NCBI RefSeq assembly: GCF_034044715.1
Contig: NZ_JAXCLW010000001.1
Coordinates: 310,001-374,000 of the forward strand
DNA: 64,000 nucleotides
Direction of reading: 5' to 3'
Source: Dongia_B soli
Lineage (GTDB): Bacteria > Pseudomonadota > Alphaproteobacteria > Dongiales > Dongiaceae
This document shows, in pieces, positions 15,857-24,367 of this stretch. Position numbers and translations under genes: made by a program. Numbering within the stretch: the first letter of the stretch is position 1; each line of letters begins with the position of its first letter. The notes beneath the pieces were generated by a model. That model saw only the letters and a program-made list of their open reading frames with translations, was not told the origin of the DNA and made no database searches.

Positions 15857-16474
15857 ATGACATATCTCGATTTAACCGTGAATGCCGTGCTGACGCGCGT
15901 CGCACAGGCTGACCGCATCGGCATCAATCTGATGCGCCTTGCCATCGCCATTGTCTTCCTGTGGATCGGCGCTTTGAAATTCGTCCCCTATGAGGCGGAT
16001 AGCATCACGCCTTTCGTGGCAAACAGCCCGGTCATGTCATTCTTCTATGCCCATCCCGATCAGTATAAGAGCCATCTGACCCATGAAGGCCAATTGGTTC
16101 CGGCGGAACGGGCCTGGCAAACAGAGAACAACACTTATCGCTTCTCGGCTGGCCTGGGTACCGTCGAACTGACCATCGGCATGCTGGTTCTGCTTGACCC
16201 CATTTCGGTATCGCTCGGCTTCCTCGGTGCCGTGCTCGCCTTCCTGACGCCTTTCGTGACCTTGTCCTTCCTGGCGACAACGCCGGAAGCCTGGGTGCCG
16301 GCGCTCGGCGACGCAGAACATGGCTTTCCCTATCTCTCCGGCGCCGGCCGGCTGGTCCTGAAGGATGTGGTCATACTTGCAGGCGGCTTGCTGGTCATGG
16401 CGGATTCCGCCCGGAGTCTGCTGCGACGACGCGCTAGCAAGGCCGTGCAACGGGGCGCGATCTTACAGAGTTGA
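15857..16474 (+). CDS. DUF417/YkgB (RclC-like) membrane protein
   Basis: A 205-residue inner-membrane protein with about four hydrophobic spans. It matches the YkgB/DUF417 family in segments such as RLAIAIVFLWIGALKFVPYE, ADSITPFVANSPVMSF and GVTIG-type stretches (here GTVELTIGMLVLL). E. coli RclC (YkgB) belongs to this family and contributes to reactive-chlorine resistance. It probably shares a transcript with the AhpD-like gene. The link to oxidant defence is inferred from family and context. Confidence 0.85.
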   Translation: MTYLDLTVNAVLTRVAQADRIGINLMRLAIAIVFLWIGALKFVPYEADSITPFVANSPVMSFFYAHPDQYKSHLTHEGQLVPAERAWQTENNTYRFSAGLGTVELTIGMLVLLDPISVSLGFLGAVLAFLTPFVTLSFLATTPEAWVPALGDAEHGFPYLSGAGRLVLKDVVILAGGLLVMADSARSLLRRRASKAVQRGAILQS

Positions 16475-16615
16475 TGATCGCAAGCTCCCTGTGGAAGTCT
16501 CCGAGCCAACCCCTCTCGGCGAAGGGTTGGCTTGGGCGTCAGAGGTCGCCACTGGCAAAAGCGCCAAGCAAAACGTGAAGCGTCACTGGCTGCCACGAAC
16601 ATATCGCCCGCACTA

Positions 16616-16849
16616 TCACGGTTCCAAATCCTCCCTTGATCGTCTTTCCCGCAGATATTCCAGTTCCTCAGCATCCAATTGCCACCGCGCCGCCAGAACG
16701 TGACAAAAGATAAATAGAGCAAGAGCGGCGAAAACGCCGATGGGTCCCCAGAAATGATATCCAACGATCATCCCGAGTACGCACAGGATAAGGGAGATGC
16801 GGCGCATGAATGGAATCAGAATCGTCTCGAGTATCACAGACAAAAGCAC
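16616..16849 (-). CDS. Small hypothetical membrane protein
   Basis: A 77-residue protein with two hydrophobic stretches (around residues 15-30 and 33-50: LILCVLGMIVGYHFWG and IGVFAALALFIFCHVLA) and a charged C-terminal tail (QLDAEELEYLRERRSRED). No family was recognised. The start is a GTG. It lies 92 bases downstream of the TRAP large permease on the same strand and may be the last gene of that operon. Confidence 0.5.
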   Translation of the reverse strand: MLLSVILETILIPFMRRISLILCVLGMIVGYHFWGPIGVFAALALFIFCHVLAARWQLDAEELEYLRERRSREDLEP

Positions 16850-16941
16850 CCCCCAAAAGAATGCGAAATCTCGTACGACATCCTATCCCAGCGCCGCCAA
16901 TCCGGCCGGATCGTAGCGCTGAGGCGCGATCGTCGAGCCAA

Positions 16942-18684
16942 TCATCCATACAAATACTCCGGCAGCCAGAGGGTGATCGCCGGCCAGATATACATGATGA
17001 CCATGCAGAGGATGACGATCAGCATATAGGGCATCATGCCGGCGAAGATCTGGTTGATGGTGACATGCGAAGGCGAGACTCCTTTCAAATAGAAGGCCGA
17101 CATGGCAACTGGCGGCGAGAGGAAAGCCGCCTGTAGATTGACGAAGACGAGGACCCCCCAAAGCACCGGATCGATGTTGAAATGCTGCAGCAACGGCAGG
17201 AAAATCGGCACGAAGATGATGATGATCTCGGTCCATTCGAGCGGCCAGCCGAGCAGGAAGATGATCGCCTGCGAGAGAATCATGAACTGCACCGGGGTGA
17301 TATCCAGCGACAGCACCCATTGTTCCAGCAGCCCCTGGCCCCCGAGAATGGCGAAGACAGCGGAGAACAAAGCTGAACCGATGAAGAGCCAGCAGACCAT
17401 CGCCGTGGTCTTGGCGGTGAGGAAGACCGCCTCCTTGGTGCGCTGCCAGTTCAAGGTGCGGGCCTGCAAGGCCAGCAGGAAAGCGCCGGCGGCGCCGACG
17501 GCGGCCGATTCTGTTGCGGTGGTGATACCGAAAAGGATGACCGCCAGGACCACGATAGTGAGGATGCCGAGCGGCATGACCGAGGCTGTCAGCAGTTTAA
17601 TGAGCTGCAGCCTTTCCGCCGTCATGTTGCGGTAGTAGCGAAAGAGCACCAGGGCTGCGAGCACGGCGATGACGGCAAAGGCGATGTAGAAGGCTGTCGT
17701 CGGTCCGACGACGACCGGTGCCGCGGCATCCGCGGACGGCCCGCCTAGTTCCTCAAGGCCTTCCGGCGCCGCATTCGCTGTTCCGGCTTGGGGGTGAATC
17801 ACCGCATACCACCAGATAAGGGCGAAGATCGCGGCGGTGAAAGCGAAAGGAACGAGGGCGGCACCGAAGTTCCGTAGCAGCGCGAGATAAGTGAGCCGGC
17901 CGCCTTCGGCTTCCAGCGCCAGGGCGGGCGACGGCCGGAAGAGAGCGGCGGTCAATCCGCCCAGCATATTGCGCGAATAGAGGTTCTGGAACTTATCCAT
18001 CCAGTCCGGCACCGGGACGCGGGTCTGTTCCGGCGGCAAAGGCGGGGCGATCTTCGGATTGAGTATCGCCCAGCCGAGAATATAGACCAGATAGAGTAGC
18101 GCCAGGAAAAAGCCGGGAAACATGGCGGCGGCATAGAGCTTGACCACCGACTGCCCGGCCACGGCAGCATAGACGATGATCATCACCGAAGGCGGAATGA
18201 GGATGCCGAGCGTGCCGCCAGCAGTGATCACGCCGGAGGCAAGCTTCACGTCATAGCCGGCCCGCAGCATGGGATTGAAGGCGATCACCCCCATCAGGAC
18301 CACGACGGCACCGACCAGGCCGCTGGCAATGCCCCAGAAGGTGCAGACGATCAATGTCGCAACGGCAAGCGGGGCCGGTGTGCGGCTGAAGGCAAGCTGG
18401 ATGCTGTAGAACATCTTATCGACCAGCGCCCCACGCTCCATCACATAGCCCATCAGCACGAAAAGGGGGATGGAGATGAGGACATCATTGGTCATCGCCC
18501 CGTAAGTGCGCTGGACCATCAGGTCGAACACGCGATTATCCAGCCAGTGTTCGGTCGGATCATAGAAAGCATAGAAGCCGAAGAACATGCCAAGGCCCAT
18601 CAAGGTGAAGGCCGTGGGGAAGCCCATGATGATGACAACCACGATAAGGCCAAGCATGGTCAAGCCGAGCGCCGGATCGCTCAT
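16942..18684 (-). CDS. TRAP transporter large permease (DctM family)
   Basis: A 580-residue membrane protein with a dozen or more hydrophobic spans that forms the ion-coupled translocation pathway of a TRAP transporter. Family features include FPTAFTLMGLGMFFGFYAF at the N-terminus, ISIPLFVLMGYVMERG and ASGVITAGGTLGILIPPSVM. A long, partly hydrophilic insert in the middle (about residues 205-330) makes it larger than DctM proper, as in members annotated for mannitol or chloroaromatic compounds. Its start codon overlaps the DctQ stop (ATGA), so the two are translationally coupled. Confidence 0.92.
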   Translation of the reverse strand: MSDPALGLTMLGLIVVVIIMGFPTAFTLMGLGMFFGFYAFYDPTEHWLDNRVFDLMVQRTYGAMTNDVLISIPLFVLMGYVMERGALVDKMFYSIQLAFSRTPAPLAVATLIVCTFWGIASGLVGAVVVLMGVIAFNPMLRAGYDVKLASGVITAGGTLGILIPPSVMIIVYAAVAGQSVVKLYAAAMFPGFFLALLYLVYILGWAILNPKIAPPLPPEQTRVPVPDWMDKFQNLYSRNMLGGLTAALFRPSPALALEAEGGRLTYLALLRNFGAALVPFAFTAAIFALIWWYAVIHPQAGTANAAPEGLEELGGPSADAAAPVVVGPTTAFYIAFAVIAVLAALVLFRYYRNMTAERLQLIKLLTASVMPLGILTIVVLAVILFGITTATESAAVGAAGAFLLALQARTLNWQRTKEAVFLTAKTTAMVCWLFIGSALFSAVFAILGGQGLLEQWVLSLDITPVQFMILSQAIIFLLGWPLEWTEIIIIFVPIFLPLLQHFNIDPVLWGVLVFVNLQAAFLSPPVAMSAFYLKGVSPSHVTINQIFAGMMPYMLIVILCMVIMYIWPAITLWLPEYLYG

Positions 18685-19349
18685 GTCTGCAAATCTCCCC
18701 CCATCCCCCGCTGCCGTGCCGCTTCATCGATCTGCTGCGCCTTCTTGATCGCGGCCTTGCGCGTTTCGGCATCGACATATTCGCTATGAGCAAGCTGTTG
18801 CTCGACCACGTCGATCTCTGCCACGTCTTTACGCCGGGCGGGCCATTGGCCGGTTTTCAGGCAGACGAGGCAGCGTATGATCTCCGCCAGTCCCTGCAAC
18901 ATCACCAGCGCGCCGGCGATCGGAATGACGGTCTTGAAGTGATAGACCGGCGGGCCTTCCGCCGTCGTGGTGGAATGCTCGCCGATGTGCCAGGACAAGG
19001 CGGCATAGTCATAGCCGGCATAGAGCAAGGCGGCGATGCCGGGCAGGAAAAAGACGATATAGAGGATGAGATCGAGCGCCGCCTGCCAGCGCGGGCGCAT
19101 CGAGCTGTAGAGGAAGTCGCCGCGCACATGGGCGTTCTGCGCCAAAGCATAGGCGCCGGCCAACATGAAGAGCGTGCCGTAGAACATGTTGCTGGCATCG
19201 AAGATCCAGGCGGTCGGCATATTGAGGATATAACGTTTGAAGACCTCGGCACAGACCAGCGTCATCAAGCCGATGATGAGCCAAGCCGCTGCCTTGCCGA
19301 CCCAGATGCTGATATCATCGACCGCCAAAAGAAACCGCTGAAGCTTCAT
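18681..19349 (-). CDS. TRAP transporter small permease (DctQ family)
   Basis: A 222-residue protein with four hydrophobic spans and a hydrophilic C-terminal tail. It carries DctQ-type features: AAWLIIGLMTLVCAEVFKRY, then ALAQNAHVRGDFLYSSM. It is the small membrane subunit that pairs with DctM. Start ATG 19349 is chosen because it begins directly at the first membrane span; the open frame extends about 60 codons further with no family character. It lies 95 bases after the DctP gene and overlaps dctM by 4 nt. Confidence 0.88.
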   Translation of the reverse strand: MKLQRFLLAVDDISIWVGKAAAWLIIGLMTLVCAEVFKRYILNMPTAWIFDASNMFYGTLFMLAGAYALAQNAHVRGDFLYSSMRPRWQAALDLILYIVFFLPGIAALLYAGYDYAALSWHIGEHSTTTAEGPPVYHFKTVIPIAGALVMLQGLAEIIRCLVCLKTGQWPARRKDVAEIDVVEQQLAHSEYVDAETRKAAIKKAQQIDEAARQRGMGGDLQT

Positions 19350-19444
19350 ACGCACCAGCCGACCGCAAGAGAAACACGACAGGCACCAGCGACGGGACAG
19401 CGGCCGGCCAAGGCCCGCCCGCTGCCCGCCGATGCGGCTATTGC

Positions 19445-20590
19445 TCAGATCTTTTTCGCCGCGCCCTCGGCGCCGAAATAATGATCGAAAGCCATGCGAC
19501 GGTTGGTGGTGGTGTCGTGCTCCCATTGCGTCGCCCGCTGCGCGAAGGCAATCTGCGATTCCAGGATTTCTTTGAAGAGCGGATTTTCCGCCGCCTTCTT
19601 CTTCACCACCTCGTCATAGACTTCGAGCTGCTTCTTCAAGATTTCATCCGGCGTCTTATAGAATTTGACGCCGTCCTTGGAGCGCATCTCCCCATAATCC
19701 TTCGAATAGCGGTCGATCGCCTTCCAGGCCATATCCTGCGAGGCCGCCTCGACGGCATTGGCGATGATGGCCTTCATTTGATCCGGCAAGGTGTCGAATT
19801 TCGCCTTGTTGAACAGGATCTCGAACTGCTCGGCATTCTGGTGATAGCTCTGCAGCATGCAGGTCTTCGAAACATCGGGAAAACCGAGTACCCGGTCGGA
19901 AGAGGCATTGTTGAACTCGGCCGCGTCGATCAGGCCGCGATCCATCGCGGCGACGATCTCGCCGCCCGGCAAGGCGGTGACCGCCGCGCCGAGGCCGGTG
20001 AAGACGTCGATGGAAATGCCCACGGTGCGGAATTTCAGCCCTTTCAGATCGTCCACCTTCGTGATCGGTTTCTTAAACCAGCCGAGCGGCTGGGATGGCA
20101 TCGGCCCATAGGGAAAGGAGACCACGTTGGCGCCGATCGAGGCATAGAGCTTGGCAAGCAATTCCTTGCCGCCGCCATATTTATGCCAGGCGAGCAGCAT
20201 GTTGGCGTCCATCGCGAAGCCGGGGCCGGAACCCCAGAGCGCCAGGGCGGTCTGCTTGCCGTAGTGATAGACCAGCACGCCATGGCCTCCATCGAGCGTG
20301 CCTTCGGATACCGCATCGAGCAGACCGAAGGCCGGTACCACCGCGCCGGCCGGCAGCACCTCGATCTTCAGATCGCCGCCGGTCATGTCGTTGACCTTTT
20401 TAGCGTAATCGAGCGCAAATTCGTGGAAGATATCCTTGGACGGCCATGTGCTTTGCCAGCGCATGTTGATCGGACCCTGCGCCTTGACAATGCTGGGCGT
20501 GGCGACGGACGCCGCAGCCGCCAAGGCCGCCCCGCTCAGAAACTTGCGGCGCGAACTTTTACTCCCCGAGGGAGCTTTTGCCTGTGCCAT
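19445..20590 (-). CDS. TRAP transporter substrate-binding protein (DctP/TakP type)
   Basis: A 381-residue periplasmic receptor with a twin-arginine-like signal (SRRKFLSGAALAAAASV). It captures the solute for the DctQM permease. Segments such as LKFRTVGISIDVFTGLGAAV, ALPGGEIVAAMDRGLIDAAE and FNNASSDRVLG match the TakP subgroup, whose characterised member binds 2-oxo acids, so a carboxylate ligand is likely but not proven. The start at 20590 is supported by GGAGGAAAC immediately upstream. It is the first gene of the three-gene TRAP operon. Confidence 0.9.
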   Translation of the reverse strand: MAQAKAPSGSKSSRRKFLSGAALAAAASVATPSIVKAQGPINMRWQSTWPSKDIFHEFALDYAKKVNDMTGGDLKIEVLPAGAVVPAFGLLDAVSEGTLDGGHGVLVYHYGKQTALALWGSGPGFAMDANMLLAWHKYGGGKELLAKLYASIGANVVSFPYGPMPSQPLGWFKKPITKVDDLKGLKFRTVGISIDVFTGLGAAVTALPGGEIVAAMDRGLIDAAEFNNASSDRVLGFPDVSKTCMLQSYHQNAEQFEILFNKAKFDTLPDQMKAIIANAVEAASQDMAWKAIDRYSKDYGEMRSKDGVKFYKTPDEILKKQLEVYDEVVKKKAAENPLFKEILESQIAFAQRATQWEHDTTTNRRMAFDHYFGAEGAAKKI

Positions 20591-20971
20591 TGTTTCCTCC
20601 CGTATGTGCGGGCTTGCTGCCCGCTTCCTGCAAGGATACTGAACTACGGCACAAGCCGCGATTGCAAGTAGCTGACAGTCCAACTTTCGCAGATTCTGAC
20701 AGCGGCGTAAGGAAAGGCCGGGAATATGGGCTTCCTTACCTAAGCCGGCGACGGCAGGATGCAACCAGGGGTGGCACCGTCTTCACTTGGTGCGACGCAA
20801 GCAGCTTTGCCTGTCAGTGTGACGCGCAATGGGCTTGGCAACAATCGATTAGTAATGGCCCGGGATCCGGATCGATTTCCATATTGCCGTGACGGCAGTG
20901 CACCGAAACAAGACGCCAACGAAACTGTGTAGAGTAAAAAATTGCGCGATGCTGGCCGGGTTTAAGTTGTC
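20591..20971. other. Divergent intergenic region (TRAP operon / ClC gene)
   Basis: About 380 bases between two divergent genes that must contain both promoters. No ORF, hairpin or convincing promoter hexamer pair was recognised by eye. Confidence 0.35.
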
Positions 20972-22870
20972 ATGCTACCTTCGGTGGCGTGTGAGTCTTG
21001 TCCGCCGATCATGAAGTTTCGTCCGATCAAATCCAAATCCATCCTTTCTTCTTTGGGCCGACAGATCGCCGTTCGGCGGCATTTGCTGCTGCGCTCGTTT
21101 TCGCGTTCGGAAGCGCGCGAGAGCGGCGGGGTCCGGTTTGTCATGGCCGGCGGGATCGGCATCGCCGCAGGTCTGGTGGTAGCCCTGCTCAATCTGGGCG
21201 TCGGGCTTTTGCATAAGTTGCTTTTCAATGTGCCGGCCGATCTACGTCTCAGCAATGCCGTCGGACTTGATCCCTGGCGCATTCTCCTCTTGCCGGTGAT
21301 CGGCGGCTTGGCCGTCGGCGTGACCGCCTGGGTACTCAAGAAATTTCGCCCGCGCGACGTGGTCGACGCAATCGAGGCCAATGCGCTTTACGGCGGCCGC
21401 ATGTCGTTCCGCGACAGTCTGGGCTTGGTGCTGCTCACGGTATTGTCGGGTGGCTTCGGCGCCTCAGTCGGGCTGGAAGCGGCCTATACGCAGTTGAGCT
21501 CGGCCCTGGGATCGCGTCTTGGCATTAGTTTGAAACTGCGCCGCGAAGATGTGCGGACGCTGGTCGGCTGTGGCTCAGCTGGGGCCATCGCGGCCGCCTT
21601 CAACGCGCCTTTGGCGGGCGCCTTCTATGCTTTCGAGCTGGTGATCGGCAGTTATACGCTGGCGACCTTGGCGCCCATTGCCATCGCAGCCCTGATGGGC
21701 GGCTTCACCGCCCGCTGGCTGTTCGGGACGGAACCGGTCTTCGTCGTCCAGGGTGCGCTGCAACTCCAGACCCATGATTATTACGCCTTCGCCCTGCTGG
21801 GACTGGCCAGTGCTGGGCTCGGGGTCCTGGTGATGAAGGGCGTTACCAGTACCGAGGCTTGGTTCAAGCAATGGCGCACGCCGGTCTGGCTGCGGCCGAT
21901 GCTCGGCGGTCTGATCGTCGGCGGAATCGCCATGGGTTTCCCGCCGGTCCTGGGCAGCGGCCACGGCGCGATCCTCCACAATCTCCAGGAAGGCTATGCC
22001 CTGCCGATCCTGATCGGCCTCGTTGCTGCGAAAATCCTGGCCTCGGCGATTTCCATCGGCGCCGGCTTTCGCGGCGGCCTGTTTTCCTCGTCTCTTTTCC
22101 TTGGCAGCCTGTTTGGCAGCGCGGTTGCCATGTTGATGCACTGGGCGCTCCCCTGGATAGCGACCGATCAGCAGGCCTATACGCTGGTGGCCATGGGTTC
22201 CGTGGCCGCAGCCATCGTGGGCGCTCCCGTCACCATGATCCTGCTGGTGCTCGAGACGACCGGCGATTTCTCGGTCTCAATCGGTGTCATGGTGGGTGTG
22301 GTGGTCGCCGCCGCCGCAGTGCGTCAATGGTTCGGCTATTCCTTCGCCACCTGGCGCTTCCATTTGCGCGGCATGAAGATCCGCAGCGCTGAGGATATCG
22401 GCTGGATCAACGAGTTGAAAATCGGCCGGCTGATGCGACGCGACCAGAAAATCATCCGCGCCGATAGCCCGCTCAGCACGTTGCGCCAAGCCTTCCTGCT
22501 GGGCAGTACGCGACAGGTCTTCGCGGTGGACGGCGAAAACCGTCTGGTCGGGGTGGTCGACGTGGCCGAGGCCCATTCACCCGACACCATTGCCGACCCC
22601 AACAAGGCGACGGTGCGCGATCTGGTACATGCCGAACCGGCTTTTTTGCTGCCGGCGGAAAACCTGCGCACCGCCTTGCAGCTTTTCCAAACTGCCGCGG
22701 TCGAAACTCTGCCCGTGGTGAATGACGCCAACGATAAGCGCATCATCGGCTATGTAACAGAGAAATACGCGCTGCGCCGTTACAGCGAAGAACTTGAGAA
22801 ACGGCGGGGTGCTGCCGATGATAGCGGGCTATTCAGCCCCAGCCCTAACCCCAGCCCCCACCGCAGCTAG
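20972..22870 (+). CDS. ClC-family chloride channel/antiporter with CBS domains
   Basis: A 632-residue protein with a ClC membrane domain (about residues 50-470) and a C-terminal pair of CBS domains (about 475-620, with VFAVDGENRLVGVVDV and TLPVVNDANDKRIIGYV). ClC landmarks are altered. The GREGP-type region reads SVGLEAAYTQ, keeping the gating glutamate but not the proline. The filter region near EANALYGGR lacks the usual GSGIP serine. GSAGAIAAAFNAPLAGAFYA and GAGFRGGLFSSSLFLG are well conserved. It probably transports an anion across the inner membrane; whether it is a channel or antiporter, and its ion preference, are open. Its 3' end overlaps the convergent DUF2272 gene by 42 nt. Confidence 0.88.
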   Translation: MLPSVACESCPPIMKFRPIKSKSILSSLGRQIAVRRHLLLRSFSRSEARESGGVRFVMAGGIGIAAGLVVALLNLGVGLLHKLLFNVPADLRLSNAVGLDPWRILLLPVIGGLAVGVTAWVLKKFRPRDVVDAIEANALYGGRMSFRDSLGLVLLTVLSGGFGASVGLEAAYTQLSSALGSRLGISLKLRREDVRTLVGCGSAGAIAAAFNAPLAGAFYAFELVIGSYTLATLAPIAIAALMGGFTARWLFGTEPVFVVQGALQLQTHDYYAFALLGLASAGLGVLVMKGVTSTEAWFKQWRTPVWLRPMLGGLIVGGIAMGFPPVLGSGHGAILHNLQEGYALPILIGLVAAKILASAISIGAGFRGGLFSSSLFLGSLFGSAVAMLMHWALPWIATDQQAYTLVAMGSVAAAIVGAPVTMILLVLETTGDFSVSIGVMVGVVVAAAAVRQWFGYSFATWRFHLRGMKIRSAEDIGWINELKIGRLMRRDQKIIRADSPLSTLRQAFLLGSTRQVFAVDGENRLVGVVDVAEAHSPDTIADPNKATVRDLVHAEPAFLLPAENLRTALQLFQTAAVETLPVVNDANDKRIIGYVTEKYALRRYSEELEKRRGAADDSGLFSPSPNPSPHRS

Positions 22871-23647
22871 CCGGCTGACGGCAACTGGCGAGGGCGCGCT
22901 GCGCAGTGCCAGCACCAAGAACCAGGGACGATCCCCGGCACCGGCCAGCCTGCCGTCCGGGCCGATCGGGCGGACAGTCTTGGAAACCGAATTCCGCACA
23001 TTGCCGCCGATCGAAACCAGACGCCCCGCCCCTGTTTCCACCACCAGATCGCAATGCAGCAGGGCATCTGCCGGCACGTCCAGATAGCTGATGATCCTCG
23101 TGCCGGCGCGGCTGGCGCAGATAAGGTCGCCGGGCTTTGGCGGATAATCTGTCGGATCATGAGGAATAAAAAGCGCATTTGCCTGGGTCGAATGGGCAAT
23201 CGCGGCGCGCAGGTAATCGGCATGAAGACCGCTGGGCGGAAAGATCTCCGCCGGCACGCCGGCCGACTGCATCAGCCAAGAGATGAAAGCCGCCGACCAA
23301 GGCTTGTCACAATCATAGCCGCTATAGTCCTCGCCGACGGCCTCCCAGTATTTCGCGACCAGCGGTGCCCCACGGCGTTCATCCTCCCACGCGCCGACCG
23401 GATCGATGCGTTCGCGACCGTTATCGATATAGATGACCTGTTCCCCGAAGGCGCGCCATTCCTGGTCCGCCAGGCTCAGGAGATTGGCGCGAACAACAGC
23501 AGGATCGGGCATGCCGACCGGACTTGGCGCGGCACAGGCGGCCAAAGAGAAAAGCGCAGCGACGATATAGAGCTTGACCCGCCACCGCGGATTGGCGATC
23601 AGGTCGCGCAGTGCTTTACGCTTTGCTTCGGGTCGGTGCACGGTCAT
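22829..23647 (-). CDS. DUF2272 lipoprotein
   Basis: A 272-residue predicted lipoprotein: a basic N-terminus, then YIVAALFSLAACAAPSP with a good lipobox (LAAC). The mature region matches DUF2272, which has a peptidoglycan-amidase-like (CHAP/NlpC-like) look, with YDCDKPWSAAFISWLMQSAG holding the probable catalytic Cys and CDLVVETGAGRLVSIGGNV a probable later part of the fold. Start ATG 23647 has GAGGAGAT upstream. It is convergent with and overlaps the ClC gene, and is divergent from rlmH. A cell-wall hydrolase role is inferred from the fold only. Confidence 0.75.
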   Translation of the reverse strand: MTVHRPEAKRKALRDLIANPRWRVKLYIVAALFSLAACAAPSPVGMPDPAVVRANLLSLADQEWRAFGEQVIYIDNGRERIDPVGAWEDERRGAPLVAKYWEAVGEDYSGYDCDKPWSAAFISWLMQSAGVPAEIFPPSGLHADYLRAAIAHSTQANALFIPHDPTDYPPKPGDLICASRAGTRIISYLDVPADALLHCDLVVETGAGRLVSIGGNVRNSVSKTVRPIGPDGRLAGAGDRPWFLVLALRSAPSPVAVSRLAAVGAGVRAGAE

Positions 23648-23728
23648 GCGGATCTCCTCACGCTTTGAAACGGCAACCTGCCCGATCCGCTTTTTGCGGG
23701 CAATGCGTTCACTGGCAACGAGGCTGTC

Positions 23729-24208
23729 ATGAAGCTGCGCATCCTGGCGGTGGGGAAAGCCGGCGGTAAGGCGAAGGCGGAAGCGATGTTGGTGGAGGAG
23801 TATCGCCAGCGCCTGACCTGGCCGCTGACAGTGCAAGAGGTCGAGGAAAAGCGGCCTTTACCGCCAGCGGCCTTGAAGAAACGCGAGGGCGAATTGCTGC
23901 TGACGGCCCTGGCGGCCGGCCATAAGGGCGGGCGGCAGGTGGTTGTGGTGCTGGATGAGCGCGGCAAATCGTTGGGCAGCCGCGACTTCGCAGCCCGGAT
24001 CCGCGCTTGGCGGGATGAAGGCGCGGCGGAAATCGCCTTTCTGATCGGTGGCGCCGACGGCCATGATCCGGCGGTGCGGGAAAAGGCCGACCTCCTGCTG
24101 TCGCTCGGCGCCATGACATGGCCGCATCAACTTGTGCGCGTCCTTCTCTCGGAACAACTCTACCGCGCACAGCAAATCCTGGCCGGTCATCCTTATCATC
24201 GGGATTGA
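23729..24208 (+). CDS. rlmH: 23S rRNA pseudouridine-1915 N3-methyltransferase RlmH
   Basis: A 159-residue SPOUT-class methyltransferase. It begins MKLRILAVGKAG. The SAM-binding knot is visible as AEIAFLIGGADGHDP, and the C-terminus reads LVRVLLSEQLYRAQQILAGHPYHR, almost invariant in RlmH. It methylates pseudouridine 1915 of helix 69 in 23S rRNA. In many alphaproteobacteria it follows rsfS and precedes gpmI; here the upstream neighbour is a divergent DUF2272 gene, while gpmI follows 159 bases later. Confidence 0.95.
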   Translation: MKLRILAVGKAGGKAKAEAMLVEEYRQRLTWPLTVQEVEEKRPLPPAALKKREGELLLTALAAGHKGGRQVVVVLDERGKSLGSRDFAARIRAWRDEGAAEIAFLIGGADGHDPAVREKADLLLSLGAMTWPHQLVRVLLSEQLYRAQQILAGHPYHRD

Positions 24209-24367
24209 AATGGGGTAGCCTGCTACCGACGTTAACGATTATTCTGGGATCGAGGCTTAAAGCCCGACCACAGAGCCACAATCCTGACATATTGCGCGGT
24301 AAGCTTAGGCGCCGCAAACCCGCCAACAACCAACGAAACAGCCAAATCCAAGAGACCAGATCAGATC

